From assembly GCF_001280125.1 (NCBI RefSeq), contig NZ_LGEG01000080.1:51116-115115 (forward strand): a stretch of DNA of 64,000 nt. Direction: 5' to 3'. Under the pieces are notes generated by a model. The model had not been told where the DNA came from and did no database searches. It saw nothing but the letters and a program-made list of their open reading frames with translations. This document shows positions 16,889-25,409 of the stretch, piece after piece. The position numbers were made by a program, and so were the translations under genes. The stretch's first letter is position 1. Each line of letters begins with the position of its first letter. The DNA is from Streptomyces sp. NRRL F-6492 (GTDB lineage Bacteria > Actinomycetota > Actinomycetes > Streptomycetales > Streptomycetaceae).

Positions 16889-18517
16889 TCAGCGCACGTG
16901 GCCGAGGAGGCCGTGCAGGGCGGTGCCGGCCGGCGCCGTCCGCGCGGCGCCCCCGCGTACGCCGCGCTTCTCCGGGGGCTTCGACCCGGACGTGACGACG
17001 GGCTCGGGCTCCGGCTCCGGGAGCGCGGCGCAGACCGCGTCCGCCTCCGCGCCGCCCTCGCCGCGCGGGACCCTGCCCGTGGCCAGATAGGCGGCCAGAT
17101 GGCCGTCGAGGCAGTCGTTCCCGGCCAGCGTCACGCCGTGGTTGCCGCCGCCCTCCTCCACGACCAGGCTGGAGCCGCGCAGCAGCCGGTGCAGCGAGAC
17201 CGCGCCCTCGTACGGCGTCGCCGCGTCGTCCGTCGCCTGGAGGACGAGGACCGGCGGCACCCGGTCGTTGGAGACGTCCGGGGGGGTCAGGGACTCCACC
17301 GGCCAGAACGCGCACGGCGCGTTGTACCAGGTGTTGTTCCAGGACGAGAAGGGCGCCTTCGCGTGCGTCTCCCACGCGTCCTTGCGCCAGACGTTCCAGT
17401 CGCGCGGCCAGCCCGCGTCCCGGCACTGCACGCTCGCGTAGACCGAGTAGCCGTTGTCGGAGGCCGCGTCGGCCTCCCCGTACCGCTCGTACGCCTCGAC
17501 CAGCGGCCCGGAGTCCCCGTCGTTGACGTACGCGGAGAAGGCGCTCGCCAGCTTGGGCCAGTAGCCGTCGTAGTACCCGCCGGGCAGGAAGGTGTCCTCC
17601 AGCTCGCCCGGCCCGACCCTCCCGCCGGCCGGCTCCGCGCGCACCGCGTCGCGCATCCGGTACCAGGCGGCCTCGACCGCAGCCGGGTCGCCGCCGAGCC
17701 GGTACGTGGCGTCGTACCGGGCCACCCACGCCATGAAGTCCTTGTGCCGCGCGTCGAAGGCGAAGTTCTGCCCGATGTTGCTCTCGTACCAGACCCTCTG
17801 CGGATCGACGACGGAGTCGAGCGCCATGCGCCGCACCCGGTCCGGGTGGAGGCGCGCGTACACGGCGCCCAGATAGGTGCCGTACGAGTAGCCGAGGTAG
17901 TTGAGCTTCGGCGCGCCGAGCGCCTCCCGGATCACGTCCAGGTCCTTGGCCGCGCTCACGGTGTCGATGTACGGCAGCACGTCGGCGTACTTCTCGCCGC
18001 AGGCCTCCGCGAAGGCCCGCGCCCGGTCGGTCCCCGTCCGCTCGGCCCGGGAGCCGCGCGGCACCGAGTCGGGGCGCACCGACGCGAAGTGGCCGGGCCG
18101 GCAGTCGAGCGCGGGCTCGCTCTTCCCGACTCCGCGCGGGTCGAAGCCGATCACGTCGTACTGGGCGGCCACCTCCGCGGGCAGCGCGGCCGCCACGTAC
18201 CCCGCCATGCCGCGCCCGCTGCCGCCGGGCCCGCCCGGGTTCACAAGCAGCGGACCCTGGAACGTCTCGGCGGTGTGCGGGACCCGGGTCAGGGCGAGCG
18301 TGACCTTCCGCCCGGCCGGGTCGTCGTGGTCGAGCGGCACCTCCAGGGTGGCGCACTGGAGCCTCGGGTACGCCTTGGTGGCGCAGTCGGTCCAGGCGAG
18401 CCGGGGGAGCGGGCGGGGGGCCGGTTCGACGGCGTCCGCGGGCGCGGCGGGCAGCGCGGTGACCGTCCCGGCCACCAGCGCTCCAGCGGCGATCAGCATT
18501 CCTGCGCGTGGGGTCAT
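16889..18517 (-). CDS. Secreted alpha/beta hydrolase, tripeptidyl aminopeptidase (Tap/Slp) type
   Basis: 542-residue exported serine peptidase-like enzyme. A signal peptide (basic start, hydrophobic run, cut near ADAVEPAP) is followed by the S33-type fold: oxyanion region 'LLVNPGGPGGSG', 'GFDPRGVGKSEP', nucleophile Ser in 'GYSYGTYLGA', acid in 'LQATDDAATP' and the catalytic His in 'GGGNHGVTL'. The paired cysteines typical of Streptomyces Tap enzymes are present (TDCATKAYPRLQC, 'DCRPG', 'NDCLDG'). Likely role: removal of N-terminal tripeptides from extracellular proteins or peptides. The C-terminus adds a Pro/Glu-rich stretch. Confidence 0.9.
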   Translation of the reverse strand: MTPRAGMLIAAGALVAGTVTALPAAPADAVEPAPRPLPRLAWTDCATKAYPRLQCATLEVPLDHDDPAGRKVTLALTRVPHTAETFQGPLLVNPGGPGGSGRGMAGYVAAALPAEVAAQYDVIGFDPRGVGKSEPALDCRPGHFASVRPDSVPRGSRAERTGTDRARAFAEACGEKYADVLPYIDTVSAAKDLDVIREALGAPKLNYLGYSYGTYLGAVYARLHPDRVRRMALDSVVDPQRVWYESNIGQNFAFDARHKDFMAWVARYDATYRLGGDPAAVEAAWYRMRDAVRAEPAGGRVGPGELEDTFLPGGYYDGYWPKLASAFSAYVNDGDSGPLVEAYERYGEADAASDNGYSVYASVQCRDAGWPRDWNVWRKDAWETHAKAPFSSWNNTWYNAPCAFWPVESLTPPDVSNDRVPPVLVLQATDDAATPYEGAVSLHRLLRGSSLVVEEGGGNHGVTLAGNDCLDGHLAAYLATGRVPRGEGGAEADAVCAALPEPEPEPVVTSGSKPPEKRGVRGGAARTAPAGTALHGLLGHVR

Positions 18518-18657
18518 AGGGCCTTTGTGCCTCGAACGGGCCCCGGCGGGACCCGTTCCGCCCGGAGTTGACCCGAAAGGAGGGGAGCGGACGGCGTGTC
18601 AGACGGGCCGGTCCGATGATCCGACCGGACCTCGGGGAGCCGGAGGGTCCGGGAGGC

Positions 18658-19707
18658 TCAGAGGAAGGTGAGCTGCTCCGGGACGGCCGCCGCACCCGGC
18701 TGCTCCGGCTCCTCCGGTTCGGCGGTCCGGCGCGTCCCGTCCCGCCGCGCCGGACCCATGCCGAACTCGGCCGCGAGGTCGTGCACCTGACGGGTGATCC
18801 GGCGCTGGTACCAGGTCGGCGCGTAGGCCCCGTCCGCGTACATCCGCTCGTACCGCCGCACCAGGCCCGGGTGGTGGCGCCCCAGCCACTCCGCGAACCA
18901 CTCGCGGGCGCCCGGCCGCAGGTGCAGGACGAGCGGGGTGACCGAGCTCGCCCCGGCCTCGGCGATCGCGCGGACCGTCGCGCGCAGCTGCTCCGGCCGG
19001 TCGCCCAGGAAGGGCACCACGGGGGCCATCAGGACCCCGCAGTCGATCCCGTTCCCGACGAGCGCGCGGACGACGTCCAGACGGCTCTGCGGGGAGGGGG
19101 TGCCGGGCTCGACCGTGCGCCACAGCTCCCGGTCGGTGAAGCCGACGGAGACGGAGACGCCGACCTCGGTGGCCCGGGCCGCCTGGGCGAGCAGCTCCAG
19201 GTCGCGCAGGATCAGGGTGCCCTTGGTGAGGAGCGAGAAGGGGTTGGCGCGGTCGCGCAGGGCGGTGAGGATGCCCGGCATCAGGCCGTACCGCCCCTCC
19301 GCCCGCTGGTAGCAGTCGACGTTGGTGCCCACGGCGATGTGCGCGCCCTCCCAGCGGGGGGAGGCGAGCTGACGGGCGAGCAGCTCGGGCGCGTTGACCT
19401 TGACGACGATCTGGGAGTCGAAACCGAGGCCGGTGTCGAGGTCGAGGTGGGCGTGGGACCTGCGGGCGAAGCAGTACACGCACGCGTGCGTGCAGCCCCG
19501 GTAGGGATTGACCGTCCATTCGAACGGCATCCGGGAGGCTCCGGGCACCCGGTTCAGGATCGACCGGGCCCGCACCTCGTGGAAGGTGACGCCCCGGAAC
19601 TCGGGGGTGTCGAACGTGCGGGTGGTCACCGCGCCCGTGCCGAACAGGGCCGGATCGGCGGGGGCCGAGGGGTTCGCAGGGGTTTCGCCCAGGTTGTCCC
19701 AGCGCAT
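18658..19707 (-). CDS. Radical SAM protein (Rv2578c-like, SPL-related)
   Basis: 349 residues. The radical SAM cluster motif Cx3Cx2C is in 'NPYRGCTHACVYCFARRSH', followed by a TIM-barrel core ('VVKVNAPELLARQL', 'IAVGTNVDCYQRAEGRYGLMPGIL', 'LLTKGTLILRDL'). This is the actinobacterial Rv2578c group, related to spore photoproduct lyase-type enzymes but of unproven reaction. A perfect LexA box lies 45 bp upstream of the start, overlapping the promoter, which points to DNA-damage induction. I recall that Rv2578c is listed among the M. tuberculosis LexA-controlled genes, but could not check it. Confidence 0.88.
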   Translation of the reverse strand: MRWDNLGETPANPSAPADPALFGTGAVTTRTFDTPEFRGVTFHEVRARSILNRVPGASRMPFEWTVNPYRGCTHACVYCFARRSHAHLDLDTGLGFDSQIVVKVNAPELLARQLASPRWEGAHIAVGTNVDCYQRAEGRYGLMPGILTALRDRANPFSLLTKGTLILRDLELLAQAARATEVGVSVSVGFTDRELWRTVEPGTPSPQSRLDVVRALVGNGIDCGVLMAPVVPFLGDRPEQLRATVRAIAEAGASSVTPLVLHLRPGAREWFAEWLGRHHPGLVRRYERMYADGAYAPTWYQRRITRQVHDLAAEFGMGPARRDGTRRTAEPEEPEQPGAAAVPEQLTFL

Positions 19708-19745
19708 GGACGCCTCCTCGATCGCTCGGATCCGGCCGTTCGCTC

Positions 19746-19763
19746 AGAATAGAACACTTGTTC
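19746..19763 (-). promoter_or_regulatory. LexA (SOS) box and -10 of the radical SAM gene
   Basis: GAAC-ACTT-GTTC (19752-19763) matches the actinobacterial LexA core GAAC-N4-GTTC exactly. On the minus strand it is followed directly by TATTCT (19751-19746), a good -10 hexamer, so a bound LexA would block RNA polymerase at this promoter. Confidence 0.65.
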
Positions 19764-19854
19764 CCTTGATCGCCGCAACCCGGATTTCGCGCGCCGAAGC
19801 CCACGTGGTTCGCTTGGCCCGCAACCCCGAGGAACCACGAGCTGGAGGAAGTCA

Positions 19855-20298
19855 ATGGCGCAGGTCGAGGCCACGACGGAACGGATCATCGCCGCGGACG
19901 CCGAGACGGTGTTCGACGCCCTCGCCGACTACAGCGGCACGCGCGCGAAGCTGCTCCCCGAGCACTTCAGCGAGTACGAGGTGCGCGAGGGCGGCGACGG
20001 CGAGGGCACCCTCGTCCACTGGAAGCTCCAGGCCACCAGCAAGCGCGTCCGCGACTGCCTCCTGGAGGTGACCGAGCCCACCGACGGACAGCTCGTCGAG
20101 AAGGACCGCAACTCCTCCATGGTCACCACCTGGACCGTCACCCCCGCCGGCGAGGGGAAGTCCCGCGCCGTCGTCACCAGCGTCTGGAACGGCGCCGGCG
20201 GCATCGGCGGCTTCTTCGAGAGGACCTTCGCGCCCAAGGGGCTCGGCCGCATCTACGACCTCGTCCTCGCCAAGCTCGCGGCCGAGGTCGAGAAGTAA
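19855..20298 (+). CDS. SRPBCC-family (START/Bet v1-like) protein
   Basis: 147 residues with the SRPBCC helix-grip fold: '[23 protein letters not shown]', '[20 protein letters not shown]' and a C-terminal amphipathic helix '[16 protein letters not shown]'. The fold encloses a hydrophobic pocket for a lipid or polyketide-like ligand. No catalytic residues can be named. AGCTGGAGGAAGTCA gives a good ribosome binding site before ATG 19855. It diverges from the radical SAM gene, so the LexA box could affect both. Confidence 0.83.
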   Translation: MAQVEATTERIIAADAETVFDALADYSGTRAKLLPEHFSEYEVREGGDGEGTLVHWKLQATSKRVRDCLLEVTEPTDGQLVEKDRNSSMVTTWTVTPAGEGKSRAVVTSVWNGAGGIGGFFERTFAPKGLGRIYDLVLAKLAAEVEK

Positions 20299-20390
20299 CG
20301 CCCGGAGCGGGACGGGTGGCGCCCGGGCCGGGAGGAGCGACGCCCGGAGCGTTCACCGGTTCGAGTGGATCGCCCGCGCCTCCCGTGACC

Positions 20391-20413
20391 GCGCCCCCGC
20401 GCGCCGGGGGCGC
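20391..20413 (+). terminator. Hairpin after the SRPBCC gene
   Basis: GCGCCCCCG, a five-base loop, then CGGGGGCGC: a perfect 9-bp stem about 93 bases after the stop. The 280-bp gap up to the MFS gene otherwise holds only that gene's promoter region. Confidence 0.5.
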
Positions 20414-20578
20414 GGGCCCTCTCGTAAACGCGCTGATGAGCGACCCAAGTGCGCCGTCTCCCGGGGCCGTTCGCCGCCCGGGACCCCACTGACCTGCCGT
20501 ACCGCCCGACTTGCTCCCCCTTCGCGCGCAATGCGAAGAATGGCGCGGCGCAGACGCCGTGACGAGGGGAGCAGACAC

Positions 20579-23050
20579 GTGGGTGCGGTCACCGTGGTGA
20601 AGAACACCGAGGACGCCGGGGCCGCCGTCGCCTCCGGCACCGGGGGTGCGGAGCCGGCCGCCCCGCCCGCCGGATCCGCGCCGCCGCCCGGCCCCGGACC
20701 GGACGCCCTCGACCCCCGCCGCGTCCGCCTCGTCTTCTTCGGCCTCATGCTCGCCCTGCTCCTCGCCGCCCTGGAGCAGATGATCGTCGCCACCGCCCTG
20801 CCGAAGATCGTCGGCGAACTCCAGGGCCTGGACCGGATGTCCTGGGCGATCACCGCCTACCTGCTGACCTCCACCATCGGCCTGCCGGTCTACGGAAAGC
20901 TCGGCGACCTCCTCGGCCGCAAGGGCGTCTTCCTCTTCGCCATCGTCGTCTTCGTCATCGGCTCCGGCCTCGCCGGCTGGTCCCGGACGATGGACCAGCT
21001 CATCGCCTTCCGCGCGATCCAGGGCATCGGCGCCGGCGGCCTCATGATCGGCGTCCAGGCGATCATCGCCGACATCGTCCCGCCCCGGGAACGCGGCCGG
21101 TACATGGGCATGATCGGCGCCGCCTTCGGCCTCGCCTCCGTCGCCGGACCACTGCTCGGCGGCTTCTTCACCGACCACGTCTCCTGGCGCTGGTGCTTCT
21201 ACTTCAACGTGCCCTTCGGGCTCGTCACCCTCGCCGTCGTCGCCACCGTCCTCAAGCTCCCCAAGCCCGCCGCACGCGCGCGCTTCGACGTCCTGGGCGC
21301 CCTGCTCCTCGCCGCCGCCTCCACCTGCCTGGTCCTGCTGACCAGCTGGGGCGGCACCGAGTACGCCTGGGACTCCCGGGTCGTCCTCGCCCTCGCCTGC
21401 GGAGCCGCCGGAACCACCCTGCTCTTCCTGGTCGTCGAGCACTTCGCGCCCGAGCCCCTCATCCCGCTCCGGCTCTTCCGCGACTCCGTCTTCACGATCA
21501 CGTCCCTCGTCGGCGCCGTCGTCGGCATCGCGCTCTTCGGCGCCGCCAGCTACCTCCCCGGCTTCCTCCAGATGGTCGAGGGCGCCACCGCCACCGAGTC
21601 CGGCCTCCTGATGCTGCCCCTCATGGGCGGCATCGTCGTCGCCTCCGTCGTCTCGGGCCGGCTCATCAGCCGCACCGGCCGCTACAAGGCGTACCCGGTG
21701 GCCGGCGGGGCCCTCGCCGCCCTCGGCATGTGGCTGCTCTCCCACATGGACGCCGACACCCCGCGGCTCCAGCACAGCCTCTGGCAGGCCGTCCTCGGCA
21801 CCGGCATCGGCCTGGTCATGCCGGTCCTCGTGCTCGCCGTGCAGAACTCGGTGCGCCCCGCCGACCTCGGCACCGCCACCAGCGCCCACAACTACTTCCG
21901 CCAGATCGGCGGCAGCGTCGGCGCCGCGGTCTTCGGCACCCTCTTCGCCTCCCGGCTCGACGACGCCCTCGGCGACCGGCTCGCCGCCGTCCTGCCCCGG
22001 GACGGCTCCGCCCCGCTGCCCCCGGCCGAGTCGATCACCCCGCAGACGGTGCACACCCTGCCGCCCGCCCTGCGCGACGCGTACGTCCAGGCGTACGCGG
22101 ACGCGATGCCGCGCATCTTCCTCTACCTCGTGCCGGTCCTCGTGCTCGGCCTCGTCCTCGCCTTCTTCCTCAAGGAGAAACCGCTGGTGTCCCACCCCAC
22201 CCCCACCACCGAGGCCGCCGACTTCGGTACCCAGGCGGTCCCGCACGCCCGGCACGCCGCTCCCGAGCCCGCCCCCGCCGGCCCGCCGCACTCCGGACTG
22301 CCCGTCTGCGGCACCGTCCAGCACCACGACGGCAGCCGCGTCCCCCGCGCCGCGCTCACCCTCATCGACGTCCAGGGGCGGCAGGTCGGCCGCGGCGCGA
22401 GCGGCGAGGACGGCCGGTACGCGCTGAGCGTGCCCGGCGGCGGCGCGTACGTCCTGATCGCGGCGGCCGGCGGACACCAGCCGCAGGCCGTCTCCGTGAC
22501 CGTCGGGGACCGGCCGGTCGAGCTCGACGTCGTCCTCGGCGGCGCCGGGCGGCTCGCGGGCGGCGTCGTCACCGCCGACGGCACGCCCGTGCGGGACGCG
22601 GCCGTCACCCTCACCGACGTGCGCGGCGAGGTCGTCGCCTCCACCCGCAGCGGACGCGAGGGCGGGTACGTCATCACGGAACTGGTCGCGGGCGAGTACA
22701 CGCTCGCCGCCAGCGCCCCCGCCTTCCGGCCCGCCGCGCTCCCGGTCAGCGTCCAGGCCTCCCGCGAGACCCGCCAGGACATCGAGCTGGCCGGCGGGGC
22801 CGTGCTGCGCGGGACGGTGCGGGCCGGCGGCGGGCGCCCGGTGGAGGACGCCCGGGTCACCCTGCTCGACGCGGCGGGGAACGTCGTCGACACCCTCACC
22901 ACCGGGGCCGACGGGACCTTCCGCTTCATCGACCTGTCCTCCGGCGAGTACACGGTCATCGCCGCCGGGTACCCGCCCGTCGCGACCGTCCTCCAGGTGG
23001 CCGGCGGGGGCCGCACCGAGCGCGACCTCCAGCTCGGCCACCAGGACTGA
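20579..23050 (+). CDS. DHA2-type MFS efflux transporter with C-terminal carboxypeptidase-regulatory-like repeats
   Basis: 823 residues from GTG 20579 (GAGGGGAG upstream). Residues about 45-545 form a 14-helix drug:H+ antiporter of the EmrB/QacA type: '[18 protein letters not shown]', motif A-like '[13 protein letters not shown]', motif C-like '[18 protein letters not shown]'. After the last helix come three repeats of about 80 residues, each starting C/V-x-GTV or GVV and containing 'DGRYALSV', '[16 protein letters not shown]' or '[16 protein letters not shown]'. These match CarboxypepD_reg beta-sandwich domains. The pump probably exports a toxic organic compound. The tail faces the cytoplasm if the usual 14-helix topology holds, which is odd for such domains. 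Confidence 0.88.
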   Translation: MGAVTVVKNTEDAGAAVASGTGGAEPAAPPAGSAPPPGPGPDALDPRRVRLVFFGLMLALLLAALEQMIVATALPKIVGELQGLDRMSWAITAYLLTSTIGLPVYGKLGDLLGRKGVFLFAIVVFVIGSGLAGWSRTMDQLIAFRAIQGIGAGGLMIGVQAIIADIVPPRERGRYMGMIGAAFGLASVAGPLLGGFFTDHVSWRWCFYFNVPFGLVTLAVVATVLKLPKPAARARFDVLGALLLAAASTCLVLLTSWGGTEYAWDSRVVLALACGAAGTTLLFLVVEHFAPEPLIPLRLFRDSVFTITSLVGAVVGIALFGAASYLPGFLQMVEGATATESGLLMLPLMGGIVVASVVSGRLISRTGRYKAYPVAGGALAALGMWLLSHMDADTPRLQHSLWQAVLGTGIGLVMPVLVLAVQNSVRPADLGTATSAHNYFRQIGGSVGAAVFGTLFASRLDDALGDRLAAVLPRDGSAPLPPAESITPQTVHTLPPALRDAYVQAYADAMPRIFLYLVPVLVLGLVLAFFLKEKPLVSHPTPTTEAADFGTQAVPHARHAAPEPAPAGPPHSGLPVCGTVQHHDGSRVPRAALTLIDVQGRQVGRGASGEDGRYALSVPGGGAYVLIAAAGGHQPQAVSVTVGDRPVELDVVLGGAGRLAGGVVTADGTPVRDAAVTLTDVRGEVVASTRSGREGGYVITELVAGEYTLAASAPAFRPAALPVSVQASRETRQDIELAGGAVLRGTVRAGGGRPVEDARVTLLDAAGNVVDTLTTGADGTFRFIDLSSGEYTVIAAGYPPVATVLQVAGGGRTERDLQLGHQD

Positions 23051-23064
23051 GGGCCCCCGGCGGA

Positions 23065-24360
23065 TCAGGAGGCGGTCGACGCCCTGCGCAGCGTGCTGAT
23101 GCAGGAGCCGATCGCCTCCTGGAGGGCTTCCAGGCGCTGGAGCATGTCGTCCTCGAAGATCTCCTCCTCCAGGACCTCGTCCAGGGTCAGCTCCTCGAAG
23201 ACCTTCGTCGCCTTCTGCAGGCTGTTGTAGAACTTCGTCCGCCGCTCCTGGACCCGCAGCGCCGGGTCCTCCTCGACGGCCTTGGCGACGAGCCCCCTGA
23301 CCGCGTCGTACGCCTCGCCGGCCCACTCGCCGGCCTCCTCCGAGTCGTCCAGCTCGTCGAGGAGCGACAGGTGCCGCTCGGCCTCGGCCCGCAGCTCGGA
23401 CGGCGCCTCCACGGTCTGCCCGGCGGGCGTCTTGATCTGCCCCTTCTCCACGATCTGCCGGACGTACCCGATGCGGTCGGCCGCCTTCGCCTCGCTCGCC
23501 ACCGCCTTCTTCAGGTCACCGGTGCGGGCGATCGCGCGGGCCATCTCCGTCTGGAGGGCCGGGTCCTCCTTCATCCGGTCGAGCAGCGCGCCGCGCGCGG
23601 CCTCCGCCGTCCCGGGATCGGCGAGGATCGCCGCCCGCAGCGCCGTGGGGTTCTCCGCGACCTCCAGGGCCTTCGTCGGCCGGATGCCCTGCGCCTCCGC
23701 CGCCGCGCTGATCGCCTGCCCGCGCACGGAGGTCGCGCCGTTGCGGGCGGAGTAGTACGAGACCCAGGCGTCCGCGTCCGGCAGGTCGACGTCCTCGCCG
23801 GGGACCAGGACCTCGAACTGCGGGACCAGACCGTCGTCGGCCGCCGTGTCCCAGGCCTTGTAGTGGCGCATGACCCGCTCGGGCGAGCACCCCGCGAGCT
23901 CCGCGAAGGCCTTCGCGGAGACCTTCGCCCGGGCCGTTCCCTCGGCGGCCTGGCCGCCGGGCCGCACGCTCCGCGCCACCTTGAGCGCGAAGGCCCAGCC
24001 GCCGGTGCGGGCGTAGACGCCGAAGTCGCGGGCGTCGCGCACGACGACCGGGTCGACCTCTCCGGGGTCCTCGTCCCGGTCCTGGTCCTCGGCCTCCTCC
24101 TCGGCCTCCCGGTCCTCGTCCTCCCGCGTGCTGCGGGGCTCCGGCGCCGAGGGCTCCCAGAACTCGGGCTCCTCCGCCATGACGGGCCCCGCGGCCTCCC
24201 CGGCGGGCCAGGAGGCCACGGCCTCAGGGGCCACGGCCTCAGGGGCCACGGACTCGGGAACCACGGACTCGGGAACCACGGACTCGGGAACGGCGGGCCC
24301 GGCCTCGGCGGGCGCGGCCTCGGCGGGCGCGGTTTCGGACGGGGTGAAGGCGATGGTCAC
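23065..24360 (-). CDS. Unrecognised protein with Pro/Glu repeat N-terminus and HTH-like segment
   Basis: 431 residues from GTG 24360 (GGAGAG 7-8 bases upstream). I do not recognise the family by name. Residues 1-45 are low-complexity PES/PEA repeats, and about 60-100 are strongly acidic. Then comes a region that looks like a winged or helix-turn-helix DNA reader ('AKVSAKAFAELAGCSPERVMRHYKAW'), a middle helical part with 'AISAAAEAQGIRPTKALEVAENPTALRAAIL', and a long charged alpha-helical C-terminus ('LQKATKVFEELTLDEVLEEEIFEDD') suited to oligomerisation. The layout recalls ParB/KfrA-like or large regulatory DNA-binding proteins. It is divergent from the peptidase operon and has a palindrome over its -35 box. 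Confidence 0.75.
   Translation of the reverse strand: MTIAFTPSETAPAEAAPAEAGPAVPESVVPESVVPESVAPEAVAPEAVASWPAGEAAGPVMAEEPEFWEPSAPEPRSTREDEDREAEEEAEDQDRDEDPGEVDPVVVRDARDFGVYARTGGWAFALKVARSVRPGGQAAEGTARAKVSAKAFAELAGCSPERVMRHYKAWDTAADDGLVPQFEVLVPGEDVDLPDADAWVSYYSARNGATSVRGQAISAAAEAQGIRPTKALEVAENPTALRAAILADPGTAEAARGALLDRMKEDPALQTEMARAIARTGDLKKAVASEAKAADRIGYVRQIVEKGQIKTPAGQTVEAPSELRAEAERHLSLLDELDDSEEAGEWAGEAYDAVRGLVAKAVEEDPALRVQERRTKFYNSLQKATKVFEELTLDEVLEEEIFEDDMLQRLEALQEAIGSCISTLRRASTAS
24216..24290. repeat. Five 15-bp tandem repeats inside the gene of the unrecognised HTH protein
   Basis: Units CCACGGCCTCAGGGG (two copies) and CCACGGACTCGGGAA (three copies) run head to tail. On the coding strand they encode the Pro-Glu-(Ala/Ser)-Val-(Val/Ala) repeats near the N-terminus. 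The copy number is likely to vary between strains. Confidence 0.9.
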
Positions 24361-24400
24361 CGGGGCTCTCCGAGGGTCGGGTGCGAGGACTGCGGCCGAC

Positions 24401-24432
24401 AGCCTATACACACCCCTTGGTGAAGTTTCACC
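24401..24432 (-). promoter_or_regulatory. Promoter and palindrome of the HTH-like gene
   Basis: On the minus strand, TGAAAC (24430-24425) and TAGGCT (24406-24401) are spaced 18 bp apart, giving a leader of about 35 nt. The inverted repeat GGTGAA-N2-TTCACC (24419-24432) overlaps the -35 box. A protein bound there would block this promoter; autoregulation is the simplest inference. Confidence 0.5.
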
Positions 24433-24526
24433 CGTTTCAGCGGTCCGGCGCGCGGGAGACGACCGGAAGCCGCCGGGTCGCCCGTACCGCCGCCCGGTCC
24501 GTGCCATTGGTCCACTCCAACGGTGG

Positions 24527-24535
24527 TTATCCACA
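24527..24535 (+). promoter_or_regulatory. DnaA-box-like sequence TTATCCACA
   Basis: An exact match to the classical strong DnaA box, 41 bp before the D-aminopeptidase start. Single boxes occur by chance, so a regulatory role is only a possibility. Confidence 0.3.
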
Positions 24536-24575
24536 GGGGTGGTAGGGCGGCCGGGTGCCGCGTACGGTGCCAGGC

Positions 24576-25409
24576 ATGAAGATCCTCATCAGCGCCGACA
24601 TGGAGGGCGCGACCGGTGTGACCTGGCCCGCCGACGTGCTGCCCGGCACGCCCCAGTGGGAGCGGTGCCGCTCGATGTTCACGTCCGACGTGAACGCGGC
24701 GGTGCTCGGCTTCTTCGACGGCGGCGCGGACGAGGTGATCGTCAACGAGGCGCACTGGACCATGCGGAACCTGCTCCTGGAGCGGCTCGACGAGCGGGCC
24801 GAGATGCTCACCGGCCGGCACAAGTCCCTCTCCATGGTCGAGGGCGTCCAGCACGGCGACGTCGACGGCATCGCCTTCGTCGGCTACCACACGGGCGCGG
24901 GCACCGAGGGCGTCCTCGCCCACACCTACCTCGCCAACTCCATCACCGGGGTCTGGCTCAATGGCGAGCGGGCGAGCGAGGGACTGCTCAACGCCCAGGT
25001 GGTCGCGGAGTACGGCGTCCCCGTCGTCCTCGTCACCGGCGACGACCTGACCTGCGAGGACGCCCTCGGCTACGCCCCGGAGGCGCCCAAGGTCGCCGTC
25101 AAGGACCACGTCTCGCGGTACGCGGCGGTGTGCCGCCCCCCGGCCAGGACCGCCGCCGACATCCGGGCCGCGGCGAAGGCCGGCGCCGCGCTCGCCGTGC
25201 GGTACGAACCGGTCCGGGGCGGCCCCTTCACCGTGGAGGTCGAGTTCGACGCCGAGCACCTGGGCGCCGCCGCCACGGTGGTCCCCGGCGTGGCGCGGAG
25301 CGGGGAGCGGCGCGTCGCGTACACGAGCGGGACCATGTACGAGGCAATCCGTACGTTCAAGGCGGTCACGACCATCGTCTCCGCCGCCGTGGAGGAGCAG
25401 TATGGCTGA
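24576..25409 (+). CDS. M55-family D-aminopeptidase (DppA-like)
   Basis: 277-residue zinc peptidase that removes N-terminal D-amino acids, for example from D-Ala-D-Ala. It starts with the family signature 'MKILISADMEGATGV', whose Asp and Glu are metal ligands. 'VNEAHWTMRNL', 'GYHTGAGTEGVLAHT' and 'NGERASEGLLNA' supply the other conserved His and Glu positions. DppA-type enzymes form decamer rings. TACGGT at 24563-24568 lies 7 bases before the ATG without a ribosome binding site, suggesting a leaderless transcript. It is the first gene of the four-peptidase operon and overlaps the next gene by 8 bases. Confidence 0.9.
   Translation: MKILISADMEGATGVTWPADVLPGTPQWERCRSMFTSDVNAAVLGFFDGGADEVIVNEAHWTMRNLLLERLDERAEMLTGRHKSLSMVEGVQHGDVDGIAFVGYHTGAGTEGVLAHTYLANSITGVWLNGERASEGLLNAQVVAEYGVPVVLVTGDDLTCEDALGYAPEAPKVAVKDHVSRYAAVCRPPARTAADIRAAAKAGAALAVRYEPVRGGPFTVEVEFDAEHLGAAATVVPGVARSGERRVAYTSGTMYEAIRTFKAVTTIVSAAVEEQYG

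Noticed and set aside
20174..23326. A 1050-codon minus-strand frame opposite the MFS gene
   Set aside because: Shadow of the transporter; composition dominated by Gly/Asp/Glu/Ala without any motif.
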